From positions 35,256,481-35,320,480 of the forward strand of contig CM059196.1 of the NCBI GenBank assembly GCA_030323885.1: DNA of 64,000 bases, in the 5' to 3' direction. The translations under genes and the position numbers were made by a program. Positions 30,920 through 42,237 of the stretch are shown here, in pieces. The DNA comes from Branchipolynoe longqiensis. Taxonomy: Eukaryota; Annelida; Polychaeta; Phyllodocida; Polynoidae. The notes beneath the pieces are model-generated. The model was not told the origin of the DNA, made no database searches, and saw nothing but the letters and a program-made list of their open reading frames with translations. Numbering within the stretch: the stretch's first letter is position 1; every line of letters begins with the position of its first letter.

Positions 30920-31437
30920 CCCACCACGCGCCCAGATTTAAGACGACAAGTCCCGCTGGGGGCCGCCACTGGCCGCCGCCTAAGCTTCGTATTGACGGCT
31001 GTGAGAAGGAGACCGGCCGAAACAGGAAGCTCAAACAGTGCGCACGCGCAGCGGACCAGTAAGGGGACACCGTGCTAATTTAACGGCGGATTGGAGGGTA
31101 TTTACCAAGCCTCCCCTCCCTCCCCCCTCCCCCTGCCCCCCCCCCCCTCCCCTCATATCCCCACATACCCACTCGCCCACCCACAGAGCCACCCACCACT
31201 GAACTACTCAAGCAATGCAGAGCTGATGTGGGTGGCGTGGAGGGGTGTTTGCCTAATAAATCTGGACCCGATTAGGGTAACTACACGTTCTTATACATGG
31301 CACTAACTAGCCCGGTGTTGCAGCAACCCGGCCGTTTTGCTGACGACAGTAATGTTGTCATCTCGAGGTCAGTCTGCTTGGTTAAAGCAATGCTTCTGGG
31401 TGGTGTCGATTGTCGAATTTGAAGAGGTGGGTCGTCA
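30920..31437. other. Mixed C-rich and unique DNA
   Basis: A poly-C/CCCTCC run lies at 31105-31155. The remainder is unique-looking with no supported exon. Confidence 0.35.
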
Positions 31438-31492
31438 GTAGTGGTGGAGGTGGTGGTGGTGGTGGTGGTGGAGGTGGTGGTGGTGGAGAACT
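31438..31492 (+). repeat. (GGT)n microsatellite
   Basis: gtggtggtggtggtgg with one gaggtgg interruption. Confidence 0.9.
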
Positions 31493-31639
31493 ACTGGTGA
31501 AGAGGCCGATGTGGCCTGGGCAGGTTGGGTGAATGTTGGGTTCCACCAAACCAAACCTAACCAATTATCGCCCTCCTGGAATGAGGTGAGGTGAGTTAAC
31601 CTAATGAACTGGTCTGATGAGAGTACTTGGAGGTTACAT

Positions 31640-32800
31640 AGTCGGAACATTGAGTATAAATAGTGGGAAAATGTGTATAAATAGTGGGGACATTGAGTAT
31701 AAATAGTGGGGACATTGGGTATAAATAGTGGGGACATTGGGTATACATATTGGGGCATAGGGTATAAATAGTGGGGACATTGGGTATAAATAGTGGGAGA
31801 CATTGGGTATAAATAGTGGGGGACATTGGGTATACATAGTGGGGGACATTGAGCATAGATAGTCGTTGACATTGGGTATACATAGTGGCGGACATTGGGT
31901 ATACATAGTAGGGGACATTGGGTGTAAATAGTGGGGGACATTGAGTATAAATAGTGGGGGACATTGGGTATAAATAGTGGGGGACATTGAGCATAAATAG
32001 TCATTGACATTGGGTATACATAGTGGCGGACATTGGGTATACATAGTAGGGGACATTGGGTGTAAATGGTGGGGGACATTGAGTATAAATAGTGGGAAAA
32101 ATGGGACTAAATAGTGGGGACATTGGGTATAATAGTAGGCACATTTAGTATTAATATGGAACATATTCAGTGTAAATAGTGGGCACATCGGGTATAAATA
32201 TTGGGCACACTCAGTATAACCACTATGAACAACCGGTGTATTGAGTATAAATAGTGGGATTCTTGACTATAAATTCTGTATTTTGAGTATAAATAATAGA
32301 GATATTGAGTATATAAATAAGGTGCCCATTGCATATGACTAGCGAGCACATTGCGTACCAATATTGGGCACATTTGGGTATGCATAGTGGGTACATTGAG
32401 TATCAATATTGGGCACATTTGAGAATGCATAGTGGGCACATTGAGTATCAATATTGGGCACATTTGAGAATGTATAATGGGCACATTGAGTACCAATATT
32501 GGGCACATTTGAGAATTCCTAGTGGGCACATTGAGTACCAATATTGGGCACAATATGAGAATTCCTAGTGGGTATACATACTTGGTACATTCCGTGTAAA
32601 TAACCTGAATATTGAGTATGAAAGGTGGGGACCTTGACTACAAATTGTGTATTTTGAGTATAAATAATATAAATACTTTGCACGTTGTATATTAATACTG
32701 AGCACATTGAGTGTCAGTGAGTGGTCACATTTGTTATAAATAGTGGGAGCATTGTGTATAAATAGTGGGCACATCGGGCATCATTTTATAGCGGGCACAC
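31640..32800 (+). repeat. ~22 bp minisatellite (acattgggtataaatagtgg)n
   Basis: About 45-50 units over 1.15 kb. The left part (to about 32110) is regular; the right part contains longer sub-units such as gggcacatttgagaatgcat. Tyr/Pro/Ile-rich minus-strand frames are repeat products. Confidence 0.93.
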
Positions 32801-32900
32801 ATGCCTACACTTAGGCCCGATCGCTTCGTACAATCATATTGGGTCCTGCTGAATAGTTCCCTTTTTTATTTAAGGCATGTCAATTTAACAATATTCGCCC

Positions 32901-34658
32901 AATGAATTTAATCAATTTAACCTAGTTAAATCAAATCAAATTGATAAAACATATTGATTGTGCCATTTACTGCGACTGTAAATGCTGAACATAGGATTTC
33001 CCATACCCACCCATGTGTAACCTTTGTAGGGGATTAGACTAATTATATTTCATTGTGAAGTGGCTAAGTTAGGTGCATTAACGCAGGCATTACCACTCCT
33101 CCCTCCCCTCCTCGCATGTGATGATGCATTAATGTCAGGTCTAGTCTCGCATAGCCTGTCCAGTTAACGCCAGACATTGTTGGGTGCAGCTGGGCCCTGG
33201 TTCTCTGCAGGCTCTCGTGCAATCTCCACCAGAGTGGGCTCACTCCCCGCCCTATCCACCCCCGCACTCCTTCCTCTCTCCGCCCTCTCATCGCCCTTTC
33301 CCCTACCTCTCCCCGCCTCTCTTCTCGCCCTCTTCCTACCCCCTCTTCTCGCCCTCTCCCCGCCCCCTCTTCTCGCCGTCTCACCGCTCTCTCATCACCT
33401 TTTCCCCGCCCTCTCCCCGCCCTCTCCCCGCCCTCTCCCCGGCCTCTCCCCGCCATCCCCACCCTCTCTGCGCGCCCCCCGCCCTCTACCCCGTCCTTTT
33501 CTCCGCCCTCTTCCCCTCTCTCCCCCGCCCTTTCCCTGCCCTCAACCCGCCCTCTCCCTGCCTCAACCCGCCCTCGCCCCACCCTCTCCCCGCCCTCTCC
33601 TCGGCCTCCCCCTCGCCTCTCTCCGCCCTTTCCCTGCCATCTCCCGGCCCCTCATCCCGCCTCTTCCCCGCCCCTTTTCCCGCCGTTTCCCTTCCGTCAC
33701 CCCGCCCTCTCCCCGCCCTTTCCCACCCTCTCCCTTCCCTCACCGTCGTCTCCCCGCACTCTCCCTGCCCTCACCCTGCCTCACCCGCCCTCACCTCCCT
33801 ATCCCCGCCCTTCCCCGCCCTCTACCCCGCCCTTCCTCCCCCACCCTTTCCCCCGCCCTCTTCCGCCCTCACCCGCCGTCACCCCATCCTCTGCCCCGCC
33901 CTTCTCCTGCCCCTCTCCCAGCCCTTTCCCAGCCTCTCCCGGCCTCTCCCCGCCCTCTCCCTGCCCTCTCCCAGCCCTCTCCCGTGCTCCCCCTATCCTC
34001 TCCCCGCCCTCTCCCTGCCTCTCCCGTGCTCCTCCAGTCTCACACTCTCTGCCCCTGCCCATCCTCCAGCCATCCCCGCCCCGTCCCTATCCCCCCGTTC
34101 CCTGTTCTCCCCCTCCCACTCCCCTCCTCCGTCTTCCCTTCCGCATGCCACCTCCCATCACCTCCGCAAATGGACCTGCGAGGAGACCTCCATTCTTCTG
34201 ACCTTAATTTGCTCTCTTTGTCTCCGCGCCGCCTGCGACATCTACATTAAGCCGTCATTTAATGGGAAGCTTAATCGATGTCGCGTTTGCACTGCACCGA
34301 TCCGTTCATTAAGACCGTCGCGTCGTTGGTGAATCGTGTAATCTGATGATGCCTCATTGCACGCACATATCTTTGACATATTATGTCTTTCACACGTTGA
34401 TGCAATTGAGGCTGTTGCTGATATTAATGCATCATCACATGAGAGGGTCGGTAGGGGAGGGCGGAGTGACAATGTGTGCATTAATGCACCTAACTTCGCT
34501 ATTTCACAATGAAATATAATTTGTGTAGTCGCCTAATCACCTACAAGATTACACATGGGTGCATATTGGCAATGCTATGTTCGACATTCACAGTCATATG
34601 AAATGGCGAAATCGGCGTCTTTGATTTAATTGAACTAGACTATATGAATTCAATTTCA
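32901..34658. mobile_element. 1.75 kb long-inverted-repeat element with pyrimidine-rich loop
   Basis: Arms at about 32901-33145 and 34415-34658 are diverged inverted copies of each other. Shared blocks include acccatgtgtaa, attatatttcattgtgaa, aagttaggtgcattaa and catgtgatgatgcattaat. The loop is mainly a CCCTCTCC tract plus a short unique part (34160-34410). No transposase frame is seen, so this looks like a foldback-type or non-autonomous DNA element. Confidence 0.78.
33230..34150 (+). repeat. Polypyrimidine minisatellite (ccgccctctcc)n
   Basis: About 0.9 kb of ~11-12 bp C/T-rich units with almost no purines except G in cgcc. Two overlapping 350+ codon Pro/Ser-rich frames cross it on the plus strand and Gly/Arg/Glu-rich frames on the minus strand; none is credible as a gene. 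Confidence 0.93.
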
Positions 34659-34659
34659 T

Positions 34660-35495
34660 TTAAAAAAGGAGCAGACATGTGTATTTGTGTCTTACAAACA
34701 GGTATATTGTCCTATCTTATGTCAAACCATGTCTCTCACTTAATACTATGACAGTCTGTAGATTCCAGGCCTCCCGTGCGGGAGATATGGAGATCAATTC
34801 CTGGTCAAGTCAAAACAATGACTTACAACATTGATACTTGTCGCTTCCTAGTGTGGCGTTTGACATTAATAGTGTGATGGGGCCCCATTGTTGGCCGCCC
34901 GGAACTCGACTCTCACACTGTAGACCCCTCAAGCAAGCAGGAGAACTACTTTGCTTGCTTCTTAGTTGCCTTTTATTCTCCTCTCACTGCGGCATCCACA
35001 ATCAAGTGACCCGCCTCTGCCCTGCCGTGTCCCACATCAACTTCCTCAGGGGGAGGTTACACTAGCCGCACGCAGTAGGTGACAGCCCTGTTGCAGCGCT
35101 GCCCGGCGGCTACCGTACCACCACCTATCGCTGTAAACTGTGATGGTGACAGAGCAGTCCTTGCTGCCACAGTATGGTCGTGAAGCTTATGTCTGGACTA
35201 CTACAATAGGATAGGGCAGATACTGGTTAGCTCAGTGTAAGGATAATGTGCCAGTGGTATATCAGGTCATGGGGCTGGCAGGCCTGATTTCCCAGTGGGG
35301 CAGCACTATAAATTGCCATGTGTGCACTGTCACAAGTCGGTACCCATCCTGATAGGACCTTAGATGTTGCCAGGACGCAACATTCCAAAATCAACCATTA
35401 AAATGAATGTTTTAAAAGAAGCAGAAATGTGTACTTTATGCGGTTCTATGCAGGTGTACTTCACATATTATGTCAACCCATGTCTCTCTCACTTA
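34660..35495 (+). mobile_element. SINE-A split by a solo LTR and flanked by ~85 bp direct duplication
   Basis: SINE-A occupies 34747-34872 and 35206-35396, a head/body and body/tail that join in register if the insert is removed. Outside it, 34660-34745 and 35400-35495 are diverged direct copies (gagcagacatgtgtattt vs aagcagaaatgtgtactt; atgtcaaaccatgtctctc vs atgtcaacccatgtctctc). Confidence 0.82.
34873..35205. mobile_element. Solo LTR (333 bp) inserted in SINE-A
   Basis: The insert begins TGTGATGGGGCCCC and ends GGACTACTACA, i.e. 5'-TG...CA-3'. ATAG occurs on both sides (34869-34872 and 35206-35209) as a 4 bp target duplication within the SINE attattaggatag site. There is no internal retrotransposon DNA, so this is a recombined solo LTR. 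Gypsy-like elements give 4-6 bp duplications, but the LTR alone does not fix the family. Confidence 0.85.
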
Positions 35496-35559
35496 CTACT
35501 ATACAATTATCATTGGTCGTAATGCTCGCATTGCGGTTGATGCGAGGCGAGGGAGGACC

Positions 35560-35765
35560 CCCCCCCCCTTCTCTTTCCTCCAGCCGTTGGCTATTACATA
35601 ACCACCCCAGCTCCATCCCCTTATAGCCACCCCCAACACCACCTCAGGCCACTCGCCCTCCTGCCTCCAGACACTCCGCTCCTCCATACACCTTTTTCCC
35701 CACCCACCATCCCTATACACCAACTCTCCACCATAGGGTTGAGGGCTCCTCGGGCCCACCTCCCG
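35560..35765 (+). repeat. C-rich low-complexity stretch
   Basis: CCCCACC-type sequence with an open minus-strand frame that I attribute to composition. Confidence 0.5.
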
Positions 35766-35794
35766 GGCCCAACTACTAACATTATCCTGACATT

Positions 35795-35960
35795 GACACT
35801 TTATATATCATGACGATGCCTCATATATTATACTTTATATCTCTCTTACTCCTGATTGATTACTCATTATCCAACTGACATTTGACACTGTTATCATGAC
35901 GATGCCTCATACATTATACTTTACTTACCTCTTACTCATGATTGATTACTCCTCATTACA
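35795..35960. repeat. ~85 bp direct duplication
   Basis: tcatgacgatgcctcatata and tcatgacgatgcctcataca start two copies, each continuing ttatactttat...ctcttactc.tgattgattact. Confidence 0.85.
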
Positions 35961-36104
35961 TTGATGCCGCATGTATTCATTGACATATCTAATTATTCAT
36001 GCTTGATTAATGTACTAACCATGAATATTCCGGCACTTCTGAATAAAGTGCCCTTTTATCCACTCACGCCTCCTCGTCCTTCCTTGCCGCGCATCGATGT
36101 ATGC

Positions 36105-36285
36105 ATCCCCGTCCTGATAGGACCGTGGATGTTGCTAGGAAGTACAAGAAGAAATATATCTGCATCAGAATATATAAATTGTGTGAATATCTGTATCGTA
36201 TTATGGCTGGAAGACGAGTTACCCAGGGATTAAACAAAACGCATAAAATGTTCTCTGATGAATAAAATTACATTTTTGACCATGT
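36105..36285 (+). mobile_element. SINE-A tail fragment followed by repeat F fragment
   Basis: gtcctgataggaccgtggat and gttgctaggaagta are a SINE-A tail. tatggctggaagacgagtta and gatgaataaaatta belong to repeat F. Confidence 0.55.
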
Positions 36286-36515
36286 CTTTCAGTTTCACAC
36301 CAGGACTGCATTAATACCGGCCCAGCGTTCAATATATTTAATGGATTTAATTCAAAATTACTTTGTTATGGAGGGTTAGGTCTGATAATGTGGCGCTCAC
36401 GACATATTTATTATTACATGTATATATGGAGGGTCACGTGATGTGAACGCGGTCCTAGGCGTTACCTAATACGGTAATGTTATGCAAATTGGTAGACTAT
36501 GGGGAGAGCTAGTGG
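36286..36515. other. No feature recognised
   Basis: Short unique AT-rich stretch before the TA tract. Confidence 0.4.
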
Positions 36516-36539
36516 ATGCATATATATATATATATATAT

Positions 36540-36595
<56 letters not shown>

Positions 36596-36740
36596 TATAT
36601 TTATATTATACATATCATATATATGTATTTATATATATTATATATATTGTGTGTGTATATATATATTTATACATTATATATTTAGTATATATATATATAT
36701 TATATATACATATATATATATGTGTGTGTGTATACACAGG
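36516..36740. repeat. (TA)n / (CA)n microsatellite tract
   Basis: Alternating TA with short tgtgtg and cacaca patches. It can form cruciforms. Tyr/Ile-rich frames are artefacts. Confidence 0.95.
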
Positions 36741-37090
36741 GGAGGTGGAGGGGGAGCTGGAGTCTGATTAAATCGGATCCGATTGTAGTCGGGCCAACTA
36801 TAGTTAAGCACACCGACACAACTGAATTCGCCCTATATATTATTAATCTTTGCGTGGATTGAGATCAAGTGGAAATGTAGTTCAATCTGGAAATCCAGAT
36901 TCCATAATTACATCGGAGAAGGGATTCCACGACGGGGATATGTGAGGACATTGGAATTCTGCTTCTCGTGTGATAGAGAGGTGATGGGTTCAATCTCTGC
37001 TTCGTATCAGTTCTATCAGCCCAGGTACGACCATCGTTCTTTGTAATTGACATCGAAGTAGACATTCCATTACTAGCACAGTCTAGGCAT
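36741..37090. other. No feature recognised
   Basis: About 350 bp of unique-looking DNA (includes gattaaatcggatccgattg). No coding evidence. Confidence 0.35.
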
Positions 37091-37446
37091 TTAAAGCTGC
37101 ATGATTCGGTGGTTTTGAGTTTCTCTCCTTTTCTGAGATGAATGTATAATGTTGATGGTTATAATCTGTCTTATTTTAATTTGAAGCAACTTTTATTTTA
37201 AATGGCTAACTTTGGAGATATTTGAAGTTGAAACAGGCAAAATTAATTTCGGCAAGCATGCCAATGCTCTGAAACTATAGGGGTTCAGCAGTTACGGGTT
37301 ATATTAGATTAACCCAGTATTCCCTTCAATGTGGCAACAAATGCTTCATAAGTGCATTTGTATATCATTTAGATGTGTATGATCAAATCTAGGTTTTTGT
37401 TTTTGTTTTGAAATGTTCATGTTTTTATCGGACTTTGCAGTTTTAT
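37091..37446. mobile_element. Element E, complete copy
   Basis: Left ttaaagctgcatgattcggt and right tttatcggactttgcagttt are inverted ends. The copy is uninterrupted and 356 bp long, so it serves as the reference for family length. No ORF, hence a MITE-like element. Confidence 0.85.
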
Positions 37447-37545
37447 TTCAAACATTGACAAAATTGATGACATGCCTCATATTCGGTATTACAAGGATCT
37501 GGGAACACTGATTCACCCAGTGCCAGGATAATGTCATATAGAGGC
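37447..37545 (+). mobile_element. SINE-A fragment forming the left border of a satellite
   Basis: acaaaattgatgacatgcct, attcggtattacaaggat, actgattcacccagtgcc and aggataatgt align in order to the SINE-A body before passing into the 77 bp repeats. Confidence 0.75.
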
Positions 37546-39530
37546 GATAGGGAGGGGGTGTTATATCATGGTTTTCGTTGAGACTATACTGTATCCCAGT
37601 GTGATATATGTGATATAGGGGCGATAGGGAGGGGGTGTTATATCATGGTTTTCGTTGAACATACGATCCCAGTGTGATATATGTCATATAGAGGCGATAG
37701 GGAGGGGGTGTTATATCATGGTTTTCGTTGAGACTATACTGTATCCCAGTGTGATATATGTGATATAGGGGCGATAGGGAGGGGGTGTTATATCATGGTT
37801 TTCGTTGAGACTATACTGTATCCCAGTGTGATATATGTGAGATAGGGGCGATAGGGAGGGGGTGTTATATCATGGTTTTCGTTGAGACTATACTGTATCC
37901 CAGTGTGATATATGTGATATAGGGGCGATAGGGAGGGGGTGTTATATCATGGTTTTCGTTGAGACTATACTGTATCCCAGTGTGATATATGTGATATAGG
38001 GGCGATAGGGAGGGGGTGTTATATCATGGTTTTCGTTGAGACTATACTGTATCCCAGTGTGATATATGTGAGATAGGGGCGATAGGGAGGGGGTGTTATA
38101 TCATGGTTTTCGTTGAGACTATACTGTATCCCAGTGTGGATATATGTGATATAGGGGCGGTAGGGAGGGGGGTGTTATATCATGGTTTTCGTTGAGGACT
38201 ATACTGTATCCCAGTGTGATATATGTGGATATAGGGGCGATAGGGAGGGGGGTGTTATATCATGGTTTTCGTTGAGACTATACTGTATCCCAGTGTGATA
38301 TATGTGATATAGGGGCGATATGGAGGGGGTGTTATATCATGGTTTTCGTTGAGACTATACTGTATCCCAGTGTGATATATGTGATATAGGGGCGATATGG
38401 AGGGGATGTTATATCATGGTTTTTCGTTTAGACTATACTGTATCCCAGTGTGATATATGTGATATAGGGGCGATAGGGAGGGGGTGTTATATCATGGTTT
38501 TCGTTGAGACTATACTGTATCCCAGTGTGATATATGTGATATAGGGGGCGGTAGGGAGGGGGTGTTATATCATAGTTTTCGTTGAGACTATACTGTATCC
38601 AGTGTGATATATGTGATATCGGGGCGATAGGGAGGGGGGTGTTATATCATGGTTTTCGTTGAGACTATACTGTATCCCAGTGTGATATATGTGATATAGG
38701 GGCGGTAGGGAGGGGGTGTTATATCATAGTTTTCGTTGAGACTATACTGTATCCCAGTGTGATATATGTGATATCGGGGCGATAGGGAGGGGGTGTTATA
38801 TCATGGTTTTCGTTGAGATTATACTGTATCCCAGTGTGATATATGTGATATAGGGGCGATATGGAGGGGATGTTATATCATGGTTTTCGTTTAGACTATA
38901 CTGTATCCCAGTGTGATATATGTGATATAGGGGCGATAGGGAGGGGGTGTTATATCATGGTTTTCGTTGAGACTATACTGTATCCCAGTGTGATATATGT
39001 GATATAGGGGCGGTAGGGAGGGGGTGTTATATCATAGTTTTCGTTGAGACTATACTGTATCCCAGTGTGATATATGTGATATCGGGGCGATAGGGAGGGG
39101 GTGTTATATCATGGTTTTCGTTGAGACTATACTGTATCCCAGTGTGATATATGTGATATAGGGGCGATAGGGAGGGGGTGTTATATCATGGTTTTCGTTG
39201 AGATTATACTGTATCCCAGTGTGATATATGTGATATAGGGGCGATATGGAGCGGGTGTTATATCATGGTTTTCGTTGTTACTATACTGTATCCCAGTGTG
39301 ATATATGTGATATAGGGGCGATAGGGAGGGGGTGTTATATCATGGTTTTCGTTGAGACTACTGTATCCCAGTGTGATATATGTGATATAGGGGCGATAGG
39401 GAGGGGGTGTTATATCATGGTTTTCGTTGAGACTACTGTATCCCAGTGTGATATATGTGATATAGGGGCGATAGGGAGGGGGTGTTATATCATGGTTTTC
39501 GTTGAGACTATTGTATCCCAGTGTGACATA
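37546..39530 (+). repeat. 77 bp satellite, about 26 units
   Basis: The unit contains ggggcgatagggaggggg, tgttatatcatggttttcg, ttgagactatactgtatccc and agtgtgatatatgtgatat. I count 26 ggttttcg(tt) occurrences. Variant units (ggcggtaggg with catagttttc and gatatcgggg; atatggaggg) recur at intervals of several units, showing block duplication. The last three units lose 2 bp and become 75 bp, which opens a reading frame of 25-residue repeats; I regard that as accidental. Unit parts resemble the SINE-A central box. Confidence 0.95.
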
Positions 39531-39900
39531 GCTACAAATCTGTCAGGCATGTCACCTGTTATGAAATCCTGTGTTTGCGGGTCCCCACACATCATATATG
39601 TGGGTGTTAGAATGCTATTGATGGCCGATCCCGTTAGGTGTTATGGGGAGGTTATGGTTATTGTCATTATGTTCTCTCATGTTATTAGTTGTACTGCTCA
39701 ACAAGGCTATACTGCCCTGATATCCTGTGTAATGCGTATGGTTCATAGCTCCCCTTTTTCCCCTCTATATTATAGGAATTATGTATTAGAGCTTACCCCA
39801 TAGTAGATACAACACACGACACAACACGTGATCCGAGTTCAGCACCAGCAGAAGAGTAGATAATAGATAGATGATAGCAGGCTGAATGCTTAGTTTCATT
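39531..39900. other. Unique DNA after the satellite
   Basis: An open frame continues from the last satellite units to a stop near 39803. The post-satellite part (about 80 codons) is hydrophobic and Val/Ile/Met-rich, but has no independent start evidence or known motif. Confidence 0.3.
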
Positions 39901-39953
39901 TACTTATATCATGTTTTCAGATACATACAACAGTGGATGTTATCGACCTCCTT

Positions 39954-40196
39954 ATTGGCTATTACACTCATGCACACCACTCATTCCTCTCGCGCATGAT
40001 CTCTCCCTAACATAGTTCACCATTGGCTGCCTTAAGGACTCACCCCCCTTCCTCTCACCCAGCCCCGGCCACCACCTAGCCATCGTGGGATTACCACATA
40101 ACATGACGGTGACCATGTGGCTGGGCGAGATAAGGGGGAGGGATTCTGCTTAAAGGGGCACTTCTTCCCTCCCCCGGTGTGAGCATTATAAAAGGA
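39954..40196 (+). promoter_or_regulatory. Promoter-like segment: two CCAAT boxes and a TATA box
   Basis: Reverse CCAAT (ATTGG) at 39954-39958 and 40022-40026, then TATAAAAGG at 40187-40195. The intervening part is C-rich and less AT-rich than its surroundings. If used, transcription would start about 25-30 bp downstream, near 40220. No ORF follows closely; a SINE-A tail fragment begins at about 40255. It could belong to an LTR or to a host gene. Confidence 0.35.
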
Positions 40197-40254
40197 GTAC
40201 TGTTTCCCATCTAGCCATCTCGATACTCAATACATACTTAATCGGAGAATGTTA

Positions 40255-40312
40255 CACTGTCACAGGTTGGTGTTCATCCTGTCAAGATGCAGAGGAAGTA
40301 AAACCCCAGTTA
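40255..40312 (+). mobile_element. SINE-A tail fragment
   Basis: cactgtcacaggttggtgtt, catcctgtcaagatgcag and aggaagtaaaacccc are diverged SINE-A tail blocks. Confidence 0.6.
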
Positions 40313-40726
40313 TTCAGTAACCTTTCTTATTCGGAGGTGGATTTATTCTTTAAAAAGATATTTTAAAAATAAAAAGCTGGAGAGTGTTCAAGCTATGCCT
40401 TTACAATATATACCACTGACACATTCCACTGAGACCATTAAAATAATCCTGTGCTCGGATCCCAGGTGGCACGTGACATCAATCCTGTGCTGTGATTGGA
40501 CAGCCAATTAGTGCCAGTGCTTAGTTCTCATCGTGAATGGTGCGTACATTAACGACCCTGTGGGTTCCCAATACGTCACTTGTGAGATACTAAAATTGAT
40601 ATCCACCTAACTACTAGTCATCCCCATCCCCACCCCCACCCGACAGTAATAAGGTGTTGGTGAAAAACTGCACACGGCAGCTACACGCACTTTCTTTAAA
40701 GTACTGGCATCAGGGTGATGGCAATG
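40313..40726. other. No feature recognised
   Basis: About 400 bp, AT-rich, with a CCCCATCC-type patch at 40620-40640. Confidence 0.35.
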
Positions 40727-40923
40727 GGATATATTGCGCCTGGAGTGGGAATCGAACCCACATATATTCCATTCCGGACCAGTGTGCTAACCAGATCCTG
40801 AGGAATGAGCTTACATATACATATATATATATATACACAAGGTAGGGTCAACCATCATACAGCGCATATCTTGTGCAGGGTCCAGGTCATGGCAACCAGA
40901 GTTATGAAAATGGGAAATATTGC
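40727..40923 (-). mobile_element. SINE-C, two partial pieces in minus orientation
   Basis: gcgcctggagtgggaatcga acccac (tRNA-like part) and, after a TA run, aggtagggtcaaccatcata and gttatgaaaatgggaaatat (3' part). The order matches the dimer layout with middle sections lost. Confidence 0.75.
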
Positions 40924-41029
40924 TATGTAAATATATATATAAATACGTATATGTATAGATAAATATATGCATACATATCTTGTATATACTACATATAGAA
41001 ATTATATATACTATATGGTTATATACATA

Positions 41030-41221
41030 TTAAGAGTTCAGGCGCAAAACCCCGTATACGCCAATCCAAAAATTGAGATAAACATCAGAATCTTACTCCC
41101 TAATCATGTGATCATCATAAGACAAGTGGAATTACTAAGAATGACAATTATTTTCAGGTAAACATTTGTTATGTAAACCTGGTTTTTGGATTGGCGTTTA
41201 TAGAGATTTTAGCCACATTAA
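41030..41221. mobile_element. MITE G copy 2
   Basis: Left gagttcaggcgcaaaacccc and tacgccaatccaaaaa. Right tttttggattggcgtttata and gattttagccaca. The inner inverted blocks (cgccaatccaaaaa) are nearly perfect. Confidence 0.8.
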
Positions 41222-41715
41222 TATCCAGACTCACATACTTTCATCTAGGATCCCCAGGCTGAGTCTGGTGTGTTTCATATTTACTTATACTAAGTTATAG
41301 TAAATATATTTACTTATGTAAGTATATGGATAGACATAGATATATCTTGAATATATATATATTATATAGATATATCACCTCGTTTAATCGATGAGCCCAA
41401 CGCTATTTCTAGTTTGTTAGACATTTATTGATATCTCTGTAAGTATATATATATATTGTATATGCTAGATAGATATAGCACCCCATTTCACCTTTGATCC
41501 CCAACGTTGATTCCATAACGACCCTGCTGTTGGATCAATGTGTGATACATCCTTATGGACCCCTCTTCTGTCTTCACTGCCCAGGAACATCGCCCCACAT
41601 TGTGCACACGTGGACCTAAGTCGCTGTTCAGTGATAGGGCTACCCCCCCCCCCCGCAACCCCCCACCCACACATGCCATGTGGCGTGGGGGCTAGAACTT
41701 AGGCCAGCAGTATGA
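41222..41715. other. TA-rich DNA and unique DNA
   Basis: (TA)n patches at 41335-41370 and 41443-41460, then unique DNA with a poly-C run at 41644-41654. No gene. Confidence 0.35.
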
Positions 41716-42180
41716 CAACTCAACCCGGTAAGCCCCCCCCCCCCATCCCCATCCCCATCCGCCCCCCCCTCACCCCTCACTCTCCCCCTCACCCCTCACT
41801 CTCCCCCTCTCCCCTCACTCTCCCCCTCTCCCCCTCACCCCCTCTCCTCCCCCTCTCCTCCCCCTCTCCTCCCACTCTCCTCCCCTCAGCTCCACTCCTC
41901 TCTTCCCCCTCCTACATCCCCTCCTACTCCCCCTTCTACTCCCCATTCTACTTCCCATTCTCTTCCCCTCCCCCTCCCCTCCCCTTCTCCCCTCACCCCC
42001 TCCCCTCCCCTTCCCCTCCTTCTCACCCTCACCCTACCTCCCACCCCTCCCCTCCCCTCCTTCTCTCCATCGCCCTCCCTCCCACCCTCTCCCTCCGCTC
42101 CCCTCCTCCCCTACACTCCCCCTCCTCCCCTACACTACCCCTCCTCCCCTCCCCCTCCCTTTCACCCCCCCCCCCCCCAC
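41716..42180 (+). repeat. Polypyrimidine tract (ccctctcccc / cccctcc)n
   Basis: Over 450 bp of C and T with very few purines, similar in composition to 33230-34150 but without an inverted-repeat frame. Confidence 0.93.
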
Positions 42181-42237
42181 ACACCTTTCACAACCCGCCA
42201 CTGTCCACCTTAAAACACTTCATTGATGTATTGATCA

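Noticed and set aside
30452..31078. His/Pro-rich 208-codon frame
   Set aside because: CCA/CCT microsatellite, open in several phases on both strands.
31435..32188. Tyr/Pro/Ile-rich repeat proteins on the minus strand
   Set aside because: Product of the ~22 bp acattgggtataaatagtgg minisatellite.
33177..34332. Two overlapping 350+ codon Pro/Ser/Leu-rich reading frames
   Set aside because: They are open because the underlying DNA is a purine-poor CCCTCTCC minisatellite; the opposite strand is open too, and no non-repetitive domain is present.
36482..36771. Tyr/Ile-rich small membrane proteins
   Set aside because: (TA)n microsatellite read in three phases.
39246..39803. 185-codon frame with a 25-residue repeat, suggestive of a repeat protein
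   Set aside because: The repeat is the 77 bp satellite after a 2 bp loss makes it 75 bp; neighbouring 77 bp units are not in frame, so selection for coding is unlikely.
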